Positions 47,101 through 59,855 of a DNA stretch of 64,000 bases are shown here, piece after piece. Below the pieces are notes generated by a model that made no database searches, was not told the origin of the DNA, and saw only the letters and a program-made list of their open reading frames with translations. The position numbers and the translations under genes were made by a program. The DNA is from Chrysomallon squamiferum (Eukaryota > Mollusca > Gastropoda > Neomphalida > Peltospiridae). The stretch's first letter is position 1, and every line of letters begins with the position of its first letter. The stretch covers positions 29,554,457 through 29,618,456 of the forward strand of contig CM022665.1 of NCBI GenBank assembly GCA_012295275.1, in the 5' to 3' direction.

Positions 47101-48838
47101 GAAGATACAGTTCAACTGCAGATTAAAATGTGTTTAGTGCAAGTCTAGCCATAAAATACACAACAGATTTGCACATGTAATCCACCAAAACAATCAATGA
47201 TAGATGTATAAAAAAAATAGCTGTACAGCTATTAATTATATCAAAAATGGTATAAACAGTGACAGTCTGTACTAATGTCCAATATTTTTACATCCACCAA
47301 AGTTTTATTGTAATAAAATTTAACTGAACTTACCAACTGTACAGAGAACAAACTCTTGTAAATGTATAATCGACACAAAAAAAAAAAAAAAATCATCTTT
47401 CTAAAGATGGTTCAGTTTTAAGTAATTTCATTCCTGTCAGTGCAGGAGTAGTTGTGACAGTAAATGCATTTTAAAGCAGCTGAAGGTTAGATTATTATCA
47501 TTTCAGTAGGTGTAGGAGCAGGAATTAATTTGTGAAGAAAACCTTATTTATTGTAAATATGGTCCAACTTCAGATATACTGAAAGACATTTTTATTAATG
47601 CTAAAAAAATTGTTCTTGGATCATGATAGTAGACAGTTTTGTTTTTATTTTTTAATTGTGTACCAATAAGCTGTGGCTTAGTGAACTGTATCTGGAGTAC
47701 AAAACTGTTTGCAGGATCAGATTCCTCTAGGTGACCACTGGTCTGTTTCACATTCCACCCATGATTTTTTTATCAAGAGCCATATTGTGCCATTTTCATG
47801 TCTTTAAGTAAGTGCTTATGAAAGTTCTTTGTTGCTAAGAGTAACAATAGCTCCTTAAGTGATAACAGTGTATTGCACATAAAACGCATATTTGGTACTG
47901 GAATAAATTACTGTTAAAACAGATGTGGTTTGATTTTGTAGAAATTAATTGTAGCAGGATGTGGGGTGGAATATTAATTATATAATATCTTCTATGATGT
48001 AATTCAGTAGATACATTAATATAAATGTTACATTTTGTTTTTTTGAAAACTACCAACTGATGTGTTTTTCTAGCAACAACACATTTTCAGCCTATGATTC
48101 CTATAATAATTTGACACTTTTATGAGTGATCTAACCCAAACTAATTTTCAAGTAATAACAAATCATGATCAACGGTTAAATGTACTGTAGCCATGAGGAT
48201 TATGTCAACATCACATAAATTTATGTCTATTTAACATGGTACAGAATTAAATGATTTGGAATTTTAAAAATAAATTTTGTCCTTTGTTTCTAACTATAAT
48301 CACAGAGATGCAGTTGAGTGTGTGTGTCTGTGTCTCTGAGAGTGTTTAACTGGGGAATTCGTCACTGGAATGTGGATCACAGCTGCCTGCTATCAGTGAC
48401 ATATACAATATAACAACAAAATATGTTTTAAAATAATAAAAACTATTTATTAAAACTGCAACAACAGAATATATATATATGTAATTTGCACAGTTCACAT
48501 AAACTGCTTTGGAAGCAGAATTGATAATTAAAAGATAATGTGAATTTGTTTACATAGCAAACAAATAGTTCAAATAAGTTTTTAATATTTATATAATGAA
48601 ACAGATTGGATAGATTTGTATTATGTAGAAACATTTCTGAAATTAAGCTGAACTTAATAACAGAATCACTGAACTACTTAAAAAATAATATGTGACCTAG
48701 TTATCTTCTTGTCAAAACTGAAAAAAATAAAATAAGAATTTAAAATGCAAAACAATGTCATTTTAGGAACTATTGAAAAATGATGTATTTTAAAAACAAT
48801 TTTTAGTTTATTCTGAATCAACAAGAAATCATTTAAAC

Positions 48839-49270
48839 CAGGGTGTGCAACCTGTGGTCATATGGCCTCATGCGGGTATGGGAAGGATGTCACCTCATCA
48901 CATTTAACATCTCATTTGAAATATAACGTGGCTGTGTGTCAGTATAAATGCTCATACTCCATGAATTTCCAATGACTGTTAGATGCTGTACACAATAAGG
49001 TGTCCAGAATTCATTTTATGATCTGACAATTTTAAAGTTATTTAATAAAAGTAAATAATATTAACTGTTTTATTTGGACTTTAATAGGAATCATAGAAAG
49101 ATGAAGTCAGTTCTCATGGAAACATGTAAATGCATCCATTATTTATGTGCAGAATTTTAAGTCACTGAGGTTCACTGTTAGAAAATTATGGAAAATCATA
49201 TATGTTACACCATAGTGCCAGTGAAGTTAAAGTGCAGTGGCCTGTAAGATCAGAAAGCTTGCACACCCTG
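48839..49270. mobile_element. 432-bp hAT-type MITE with perfect 8-bp TSD
   Basis: Termini cagggtgtgcaa (48839-48850) and ttgcacaccctg (49259-49270) are exact inverted repeats. Both flanks carry the identical 8-bp atttaaac (48831-48838 and 49271-49278). The CAGGG start and an 8-bp target duplication are the hallmark of hAT elements. No transposase frame is present, so the element is non-autonomous. Confidence 0.93.
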
Positions 49271-50801
49271 ATTTAAACAATAAAACAAATGGCAACAGGG
49301 AACTGGACAAATTTTAAAAGTAAAAAGAAAAAGTTTATCGGTAGCTGGCTAAATGTTACAACCCATCAAACTCTTTAAACAACCATTTTGATCATACTGA
49401 CATCCAAAGAATGGAGAATAAAACAAACAACCCAGCTAAATCATGAATGGAATATTGAAATGCAGTATATGTTTCTGTATTAATTTATATTATGTATAAT
49501 GTACTTCATTTTCTCAAATAAAATGGTGTTCAGCTAATAAGCAGATAGTCAAAACTGCATCAGAATTGCATTCACAAAGCTGGCAATATCAAATCAGAAT
49601 AAAAAACAAAAACAAACAAGATTTATTAATAAAAGAATTAAAATGAAAAAAAAAAAAAATATACATGTGTTTTGATAAATATATGACCAAAGAAATAAGC
49701 AACAGATCATAATAAATAATTACAAAAAATTTTGTCAATGAATATTCTCAAATCATTTACTGATAACAATAAAAGAGATTACACAATTATAGAAATAATA
49801 AATGTGAAGAATAACAAAAATATTTAAAAAAAAAAAATAATAATAATTTCGATACAGAAATAGATACAAATAAGATTAGTACAGTTGGTAAGTACTGTAT
49901 TATGTCAAATGTAACATTAAAAAAAAAAAAAATGTGAAGAAAAAAAATATATGCAACATGGTAATAATATAACATGAACGCTAGAAACTTCATTATGAAT
50001 ATGCAATTTACAAACAAATGAAACAGCAAATTGCTTTTATTATTTAAAAATTCCCCAGAATACTTTTTTCTTTAGAAACTGTACAGTGTATCATATTGAT
50101 ACTTCAAACATTTTATGCCAACTGCATTGATGTATATTAACACCACCACATTTGCTCATTAATTACCCCAAAATTAAAAATTAATAAAATAAACTCCTTG
50201 TAAAAAAAGAGAACAACACAGTAAACTAAATCCTTAATAAATCTGAGTTATTAAAAAGCCAAACTGTATGCTTCGTTCACAACTATGATCAAATAAAACT
50301 GAAAAAAATATGGAAATAATGTAATAAAACTGAAAAAAGAACTCTGAAATAAACTGTGCTCTGAAACAGAACTATTGATTAAAAAGAACTAGACAGATGG
50401 GGTAGAAAAAAAAAAAAATAATAATAAAAAATAAAAAAAAATAATGAATAGCAGTAATAATAATAATTATTTTTAAAAACAAAATTCAACCAGTGTTCCT
50501 TAAACATTATTTATGAATACTGTAAAGAAAATATTTAGGAATGTAAGAACAAATAATAAATTAATAAATAAATATTTTAAAGTAAAAATAAAAACTGGGA
50601 CCCCAAGTGTAATTATTTGAAGCCTTTATGTGGAACATTTCAAAAAGTCCACAAAAATGACACCAGCAGGTTAAAAATACTCTTTCCTCTCTAATAGTTT
50701 TGAGCTACATTCAAACCTGTCTTTTCTTCTTTAAATCTGTGTACAGATCATTCTGTCTGTGAGAAAAGGCAGTATTAACAGCAGGTAATTCCACTGGAAG
50801 A

Positions 50802-52222
50802 TCATTCAGTTTTGTGAAAATCATCTATTTTCCCAATTATTTCAGCATGTTCAATATTTTGGAATATCTCAGATTTTTCATAACGTCTTTGACGGATTGT
50901 TGGGGCATCACCATCGTCATCAGGGCTTGGTTTAGTGTCATCCAATATGTCTGACTCATCATCCTGCAAAAATACAAATATTAAATAAAACAAAAAGTTG
51001 CTGTTCTTTTGAAATCTTGTCTGCTGAAATGAGCTGTATCCAAGTTTTTACTGCATTTGTACAATATACGCGATGCTACGGAAATCAGAAATACTAGTTC
51101 GGATAGCTACAAAGTTTAAAAAAATACTGGAAATGTAAAAGTTACTCAACTGCAGAGACTGCAGAAAACAGAAATGTAATTGAAATACATTTATCTATTT
51201 ACCATAAATACCTAAACATATATATTTTTTGTATCAGGATAAATAGGATATTTCAGATAACAACCAAGAAAAATATGCAATGTATATAAGAACTTAACAC
51301 ATTTAAATGACACAGATATTTGTTAGGTGTTATCTCAAACTAAACTAAAAAGTGCTTTCTAATATTAAATTCCTAGTAATGGAGCCAAGTGTTTGTTCTA
51401 GTGAAGACTCACAGTAATATAGATTAAGTCTGCAGTGAATCATGAGACATTTCTTACAATTTATAGTTAGGAAATGTTTATTTACTGTAAAACAAAGCAC
51501 CCAAATACAATACCATCTCCCTACCCAATTATTAAGAAACATGCAAAATATATCATGTCTATTCACACAATACAAAATACACTTTACAGAGTAATTATTT
51601 TACCTGTACCAGATTATTGTCACTGACTTCGATGATTTGGCTGTATTTTGGTGGATATATGAAATCACATAAACAAACTATAATCTGAAAATAGATTAAG
51701 ATTATATATATAAATTTTTAATAACATTTGACAAAAATATGAGTATTACAAATAAAAATTAAACTAAAAAAGTTATACCATTACAATTTAAAAGATTAAG
51801 GGGAGATAACCAACCAATTAAGGGTTGATGTTTGAAAACGCCAAACCAACTAGATCATTTAAAAGCAATTTAATGATAATCTTGGTCTCTATTTTACATT
51901 TCTCTTGTTCACCCATGAAAAAAGGAACTTTCTGTTTAAAGTCTGTTGTATTAAAATGCCCACAAAGAGTTGTATAAGTTAAAGTATCACAAATTAAAAT
52001 TATATTACATACTGACATACCAACATAAAATGTTTGAAAACTGTCGATATATATAAAGCCTTTTTTCAATGATTAATTTTGTTAATTATAATTAATTAAA
52101 TTTCATATACACACCAGCCCAAGAAGCAGTCCAGAAATGATAGTAATCACAGCAAATATCAAGTAACAACCCCATTCAGGAACTCCATACTCTGAAACCA
52201 TTGTGTTGTAGAAAGACTGCAA

Positions 52223-52272
<50 letters not shown>

Positions 52273-52606
52273 TAACAATAACAATAACAATAACAATAAC
52301 AATAATAATAACACCCACCTACATCCCCCCCCAAAAAAAAAAATCACAACATAAATTAACCAAAAACCACATAATCTTAAAACTAATATATTTTTGAAAA
52401 TTAAATTCTGTAAATCTGATTTTAAACCTATGACAAGAGAAACCAACGAAATGTATGAGTTATTTGTTATAATACTTACCCTGATACCCATGGCCATCTT
52501 AAAAAACCATGAAACTGTTGACATTCTAAAAAAAAAAACAATAAGCTATAGTTTTCAACTTGCAGTTACAATTTTCTTTTAAAAAGCTGAATTTAAAAAA
52601 AAATAA

Positions 52607-52638
<32 letters not shown>

Positions 52639-55600
52639 TAATAAATAACATTATATAATTCAACAATATTATTAACTTTACTTCCACTATTTTCAAATAA
52701 AATAAATTTTACCATCAGATGCATCTCATAAGATTTAATATGTATTAGATCAGTGTTTATAACCTATAATTAAACAACATCATAAACCTTTATTTTGATG
52801 GCATTAAATGATTAATAAAAAATATATTTCTTTTTTTACTTATTTTTAAATATATTTGAAATAATATTGCAGGATTTATAACATCTTCAAATTAATATAA
52901 AAGTAAAATATTTTCTAATTAAAAATAATTAAATAATTAAATAACCCAATATAAAAATTTAAAAAAAAATAATAATAAAAAGAAGTACTCAAAAAACAAA
53001 CCATCAACATCTCCCCACAAAAAAATATAATAGTAGTAATAATAAAATATGACTTTTAAAACTCACTGAATAGAATTAGGATTCCAAACACCAGTAATTG
53101 GTTCGTAAGCTGTCCATTTTTTGTCATCAACGTAACCGATTAGATCATTTTCAGATCTTGGTCCAACATATTGGCGAAAAACTCCATCTTTCACACTGAG
53201 GACGGAAAAGTAATTATATTTACCAGTTACAAAAAAACAAAAAAAAACAAAAAAAAACCCCAATAAAATATAAAAATAAAATAAAAAGACAGAAAGAAAG
53301 AAAAGAAAGATTAATAATGCTAATGGTGCAAATGTAAGACTAATATATATTTAACATCTCAACACAGTTTTATATTACTGATAACTGGACTTGTGTCAAA
53401 CTTACAATTTGGTAAACAAACCAGAAAAAACTGTTACTGCCACTGCTGAGTCTACTTAGTAATAAATACTGAATGATGTGAATATATTAATAAATAAATA
53501 TTTTGTCACCTTTTATTAAAATATTATTGGCATCAACCTGTTAATATATTGTTTTATTTATTAGTGATAATTAAAAAATGGGCACTGGCTGGAATATGAT
53601 ATAAAGTATGCTGAGGAGGACTGATCTTGTAGTCTATTATTACTTTAAAGATGGTTCACTATATATATATAAAAACAAACATTAATTTATCTCAAGTGAA
53701 TAATAATTATAAAACATACTGATAGATTGTTGGCAATGCAGTCACAAAGAATCTTCCACTTAGACCTAAAACACAATTACTGCATTAACAGTGAAACAGT
53801 AAAATAAAAATAAGTGAAAAAAAGAAAAGAATTAAGAATAATTAAATATGCAAAAACACACAAAAAATATTTCAAAATAATTAAAATTATTAGTTGTTGA
53901 AAAGTTTAATTATGAACCTTAATATATCAGTAGGTGAGCTACTATACATACTGCTTTAATGCCAACCTTCAGCTTAAAAAAATGACCATGACAAATGAAG
54001 TACAGATGATTATAAATAAATAAATAAATAAATAAAATAAATATAGCATAAGAACTGAGAAACTAAATTATAAATTCTGCAGTAATCTTTCAAGGCACTG
54101 GTGATTACTGCAGACAGTCACAATGGTAGAAGCTGCAATGGTCCCAGTATCAGCAATGTAAATACATTTTATATTTTATGATCAGTTTACATCTGAGCAG
54201 TATCTTTGAACAAAAATGTAAAAAAGCCTGTACCTGGATTCTGGGTAACATCAACCACCCCAACTTTAACTTCTAGGTCACGACCCCATTTAGCAAATGA
54301 TTCCCATGTTTCCTGAAAACTCCGGCAGGCAGGACACCATGGAGCCATGCTGTATAAAATAAATAAATAAATAATTATTACTATTTCAACCACTGACAAT
54401 ATGATTACTGTTCCAGTATAAAGGAAATATATAATAGTAAGCGCTATTCTGACAACTGAACTAATTATTTTATCAAAATTATTACAAGCTGTGCACACTA
54501 CAAATGGCGTTTTCTGGACTGGTCCAAATATAATATTTTAATAAATCTATATAACAAACAATATCAGTTCTTGAAATATATACAGTAATTTTGTTTTTCA
54601 AATGCACTTATAATAAAAAAATAATTTTAAACAGTATTTTCAGAGATATTACTCAAAAAGAGTAACTAATTAAACATTTAAAAAAAATAAAAAAAAAAAA
54701 AATAATAATAAATAAAAATAATAAACGCAGAAACAGGCTTAAAATTTTCAAATGATTTTAAGGTTAAATAACAATTATTTTAGTCCATAAGCCAGACACC
54801 GAAATTTGGATTTTTCAGTTTAAACTGGAGAACCTTTTAGTAAATCTGATGTCTAAATTGTCAAAAATGAGTTGATGGGCATATCAGAATAGTTTTTTGT
54901 GCCCTTTTTGAAAAGGGTCTTCACACCTTTTCATAATGGTAGAGACTGGAAAAATAGTTGTAACTTTCAGTCTAATTTATCTAGGAATATGCAATTTGGA
55001 TTATTTTGTTGTTTCAAATTCTGCACATGCTAACATATAGTTATTGATATTTAGTTTATAATGGTGTTAGCAAAATCAAAAACAATTTTCATGATATACC
55101 TTCAAAGGTTTTCTGTAATTTTAAATTAAAGCATCATCAGCATCATCAGCATCATGTACAATGGTTTATGAGTCATTCATAAAATTGCTAAGTGATGTCC
55201 TTGTGGAATTGTATAACTTGTAGACAAGTTATATAAGAGTTTTGATGTTTTTCTATGGAATAGTAATACCCAGTAAAACAAAAGCTATTATTATTATTAG
55301 ACACAATATCATTAGTTCATAGTTTTACAAGTGGGCTCTATATATTAAAATCATTATTCATGTTGGTTTTATAGACATTATACAGGAAAATATGAGAATC
55401 CCAAATGACCAGTACATAACAGTAGTAGTGTTCAGAGAAAATAAACTTTAATCTTATGCATGTTACAAATATGTAACATAAATAAAGATTAGTGCATTTT
55501 TACCACAATGGAAGAAATCTGTTTTTTATCTTTATTACATTACACCATCATATACATGGCATTTACGAAAACACCATGAATATTTAACCTTGTTTAGGAC

Positions 55601-58600
55601 AGAAATGCTGTTGTTAGAAATGGTATAAACATTAAATACATAAATTTATAATTAAACAAGTGGAATCTAAGTACACAAAATACAATTCAACATCTGTTCA
55701 TATTACCATAATGCAACCATTTAGAAATTGTTTATTCTATTTCAGTTTGGATGGTTATTCAAAATTAGCCAGTGCACAATACTTATATTTTTTAAACAAA
55801 ATAAACTAATTGGGTAAAAAAAGGTTTGTTTATTTTTAATTACAATGAACATTAAACAATTTTACCTCTATTTACAATTGTATATATTACATGTAATCAT
55901 CTGTATGCATCATACAGTAGAACAGAAAAAAAAAATACTGAAACACATAAAAACATTTTTTTATGTAGCAAAATAAGTTATGATATGTGCCAAATGTAGA
56001 TACCAGTTACTTCTCAGTATCCTAGTAAAAATATAATGAAACAGTAACACGATTCACTGGTTACCTAGCATGTATAAAAGATGAAGTGAGGTTAGCCGAC
56101 TTATTGGTGAGGGTCCTTCTCAGGGCTGGCACCATGAATAGGCCAATCAGGCAGCTGCCTATGGTGTAGAAATAATAAGGATACATTATTTACCTTTAAG
56201 GTCACAGATTTATACAAATTATTGTTTAAAAACAATAACCCCCCTATAATAGTTCACTGTTTTAATAGTTTATTCTTAGTTCATAACCAGTTTATTGCTG
56301 TCAACACTAACGCTACTGTTAAACGTTAATCAGTCTGGATCCAAATGATCTAACATCAAAATCAAAGTTTGCAATGTTTTGTGTGTATGTGTGTGTTCAA
56401 GCCTAAGGTGCAAAATAACTTGGTACCAGCCCTGGTCCTTTTTTTGTATTACATGAATTGTTCGTAAGGCCCTTTGGTTCACTGCTGCCTTTTTTCACTG
56501 TTGATTCTCTTGCTGATGCTCAAAATGAAAAGATACTCTGCTGCTGAAATCTAAAATTTATAATGGAACTAATAATATTCCAACACTGAGATTACAAAAT
56601 CCATTTAACCAAATACTATAGATGAATGGCTCAGGAACAGGTTTGGGTTTTTTTTGTTGTTTTTGTTGGCTTTTTTAAACAAGGTATATGACAGTCTATT
56701 ATATCTTTAGAATGATTTTTTTTTTTTTTTTAAAAAGGGCAAATAGTGTAGTGATAAAAAACAATATCAACTCCTTCTAAATCTTTTTAATCACCGATTG
56801 AAATTTTAAGACAAACTGCATGACAATGAGCCTGTTCTGCAAAAATGTCTCTTAAAAAAATAAAAAAATAAAAAAGAAGAAAAAATATAATAATATTATG
56901 CATTCAAATAGTAAATTAAATGTTGATATCAGTTTTTGAATAATGGATTCTGGAATTGCTTATTTCAAATGCTTTGTTTTAAGGGATGGATTGTAACATA
57001 GCATGTAGAGAGTAGACTAAATGTGTATTATGTAACAAGACCAATCTTTCTCAGTGGATCTAATATATGAATTTCTTTACAACCACTGCTCAATGTATAC
57101 TTCTTCAAAGGCTAAAGAATTAGCCTTTTCATGGGGAAGTGTGTGTAGAAGTGTCATTATTAATCATAACCCACAGAGCAGAATGTTTCATCACAATTTC
57201 ATCAACATTTTTTTAAAAGCATGTATTGATACCATATAACTGTTAATCATAAAATATATTGCATTGTAATTAAACTAATATTTATTTATACCTTTACAAA
57301 CATTTCAGATATTATGATACAAATAAGATTATTCTAAAGTTTATTCAGATAATGGTTATTATAGTTTACAGATTTCTAACTGTATTCAGTCTGATAAGCT
57401 CCTTTTATGAGTAAATCATATCTGCTTTCTTGATTATACTGCATATTTAGCAGAGTGAATGGTGATCATATCTAAAATATCTTTAGTTTTTCTCAATATA
57501 TTTTTAATATGATTAACTGAAAGTCTTTGTTGCACTAATCTAACATAATTTTGACATTTTAATAAAAATACCTAAATAATCGTATCATGATATAATGGTA
57601 TTCCTAAGACACAGATTGAGGTTTCTAGATAGACCCTTCCTCACACTGTCAAAAGATGAGCTTCATATTAGATTATCAGTCCCAACAGAAAATACATAAT
57701 AAAATGTCTGGTAAATCTGGATGATTCACAGATTACTAAGATCTAGAAAGCAAAATAGCCTGAAATTCTTTAAAATAAAAAAAAAGGAGATAAAAAAAGA
57801 GAGAGAGATAAAAAATAAAGAATAAAAACAATTATATATATATATATATATAAATAATAATAATACTTAAAACAACTAAATAAATTTTAAAAAGAACAGA
57901 AGAAAAAACCAAAAGTTTTTATATATTTAATTTTGAATACATTATATTTTTAATAGAAATTGTAAATATCACTAAATTTTATTCATGTTATAACTAAGTA
58001 TGTAGACTTTCTTATTTCTATTTTGTCTCTTTGTTGTGGTTGAATAAGATCAACCTCAGTTTGAATAAACATATTCTAAACATTGAAATTATAATATTAA
58101 TCCTATTAAGTATTAATAATTAAATAAAATTCTTTAAGAAATAAGCATTCAGTGGCAACAACAAGAAAACTGTTGTTTTAATGAAATTTGCATGTTCACT
58201 ATTATTATTCTAATTTAGAAAACCATAATCTTGAAAATGCATGACTTGACTCGAGTCCTGACAGTTACTTTCAAATTTAACTTTTTTTTAATTTTATTTA
58301 TTTTTATTCAGAACAAATGATCTTTACTTTTACAAAAAACTTGTTACTTTTCATTTTTCATAAATCAACTTCACAATGAATCATCATGGACAGATACATA
58401 TTTTCTTAAGTCACTACTTAATCTGCCACTGTGTTTCGTATAAAAGTGACAGAAACTGTAATGACATGAGACATGGTTGGTGATGACGAAAATTTGAAAG
58501 ATGACTTCAAACTTATGCTGATGCAAAAGACTTACAACTCAACCATCCATTCTCCATATAAAGTTTCCTCCCAATTATCCTCTGTCACGACGATGAGTTT

Positions 58601-58669
58601 TCCAAAATCTGATGTCTTAGTACATACAATTAATAAACTAAACAAACTCAAAAACATCCACGCGTCCAT
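50802..58669 (-). CDS. TMX1: Thioredoxin-related transmembrane protein 1 (8 exons)
   Basis: ER-resident type I membrane oxidoreductase of the PDI family. Exons in transcript order: 58536-58669, 54234-54349, 53720-53765, 53067-53195, 52480-52525, 52115-52216, 51604-51684, 50802-50963. All junctions are GT-AG and phases fit, giving 816 nt or 271 aa (human 280). The start at MDAWMFLSL gives a signal peptide (about 1-20); an in-frame upstream Met at 58729 would add 20 polar residues before it and is less likely. The thioredoxin domain contains APWCPAC, the CPAC active site typical of TMX1, then KVGVVDVTQNPG, LSGRFFVTALPTIYH with the cis-Pro, and KDGVFRQYVGPR. Exon 6 encodes the membrane segment (YLIFAVITIISGLLLGL) and exon 7 continues it. 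The acidic cytosolic tail has TIRQRR, matching the human RQR di-arginine ER-retention motif. Intron 1 is 4.2 kb and contains a MITE and repeat family Y copy 2. Confidence 0.95.
52228..52311. repeat. (AAT)n/(AACAAT)n compound microsatellite in TMX1 intron 5
   Basis: About 14 AAT units followed by AACAAT units, immediately upstream (in transcript direction) of the exon acceptor near 52217. It leaves little room for a polypyrimidine tract: on the minus strand the tract itself is TTA/TTG-rich and ends in gcag. Confidence 0.93.
54780..55460 (+). repeat. Dispersed repeat family Y, copy 2
   Basis: Located in TMX1 intron 1. Ordered blocks shared with 43860-44240 are listed under copy 1. It also contains a three-unit catcatcag run at about 55132-55154. 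Limits are uncertain, and similarity is only clear for about 55118-55450. Confidence 0.45.
56121..56434. mobile_element. 314-bp hAT-type MITE in TMX1 intron 1
   Basis: The left end cagggctggcacca is matched inversely by the right end tggtaccagccctg with one mismatch in 14. Flanks are gtccttct (56113-56120) and gtcctttt (56435-56442), 7 of 8 identical, as expected for an aged 8-bp target duplication. No coding capacity. Its termini differ from those of the element at 48839, so it is a separate family. Confidence 0.82.
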
Positions 58670-59855
58670 GTTGTTGATATACTGGCCGGTGATTAGCTTA
58701 ACTGAATGCCGTAAAATATGCTTATACAATTACAAGAAGCGCATGCGCATACTGTTAAGTCGATGTGGTGTTATGCGAGAGGTCGATTTCAGACAAGAAG
58801 GAGCAGGTGGGGGGCGGCATATCCTTTACTAAACGCTTGAGTTAATCATACCCCTCCATGCTCTAGTTAACATGGTTACCAGCTGGGTAACTTATTGAAT
58901 TGTTCAACGTATAACTAAGTAAATAAATAAGAATAAATATTATAAAACAAGTTTTAAGTCAAAAATGTTTTTGAAACAATTACAGTAGATACTGATAGTG
59001 GCCTGCAGAGGTCTGGTGAAGCCCGGGCCAACTCCTTGATTGTATGTCCCAGAGACTCAAGTATAAGGCTTAGTACTGAGAAATATTATGAGAAAGGAAG
59101 ATATTTTGACTATGTAAACACAGATGAAACGTAAAATAAACACTTTATTCGATTTGACTCAATCAAATTTATTGTTCTTTTCTCTGATTGGATGTCCAGA
59201 GCCACCTCCCCTTCGTCCCCCCCCCGTGCATACCACTGATGATAGTAATTCATGTTTGAAAATCTAAACTTGTATTTTGGCTTCTGACTTGTAAATTATT
59301 ATTATTTTTAATATAATAGACATTTTTTTTTCTCATGAAATGTTCCAAATCATTTCAATGACGGATATTTTATAGATTTTCTTTGATATTTAATTTGATT
59401 TATTTTTGTATGTCCTGAAGTTCACAAATGAGGAGATATACATTTAATGTACAATTGATTACTAAAAAAATAAACAAAAAATATTCAATTATTGAAAACG
59501 AAAGTTATTTCTAATATTCCATTTATAAATCAGTTTAAGATAAAAGAGAAAACAAAAAGCAGTGTAGAATAATAAAATAATTTTATTTGTCTGTTTTAAA
59601 GACCAATTGTTTATCATTGATTTTGACACTTTTTAAAATACATAATTTTTTTTTTTTATTAACATCACTTATATCTGAATACATTAGAAGTTAAATAATT
59701 AACAACAGTCAACAAATAAGTGTATATATTTATATAATAAGGAGGATGACAGAAATGTAGGTATAAGTAAACAGTGATTTAAAATATAAATAAATATATA
59801 CTGAGGACCGAGTTAATGGGTTTATTCAGGTGTAAGGTCAGAGGAATATACTCAC
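58670..59855. other. Intergenic upstream of TMX1
   Basis: The GC-richer stretch 58670-58870 abutting the TMX1 start (gcgcatgcgcat at 58739-58750) is a plausible TMX1 promoter; gcgcatgcgcat resembles an NRF1-type site (GCGCATGCGC), which is inference from the motif alone. Around 58985-59060 and 59195-59240 there are GC-rich fragments (for example gaagcccgggccaactcc) that look like repeat remnants. The final exon(s) of the next minus-strand gene may lie here but were not found. Confidence 0.45.

Larger units (their letters stand above)
46926..50801. other. Convergent intergenic region TRIM-B / TMX1
   Basis: 3' flanks of two convergent genes. AATAAA motifs at 47041 and 47311 could terminate TRIM-B. 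The interval holds a SINE-like fragment at 47037-47085 and a hAT-type MITE at 48839-49270. The remaining AT-rich DNA shows no coding signal; the last few hundred bases before 50802 are presumably the TMX1 3' UTR. Confidence 0.5.

Noticed and set aside
54187-54498. 103-codon minus-strand frame taken as a whole
   Set aside because: Only 54234-54349 is TMX1 exon 2; the rest is intron read-through on both sides.
58670-58729. Upstream in-frame Met of TMX1
   Set aside because: It would put 20 polar/basic residues before the signal peptide; the start at 58669 fits the family.
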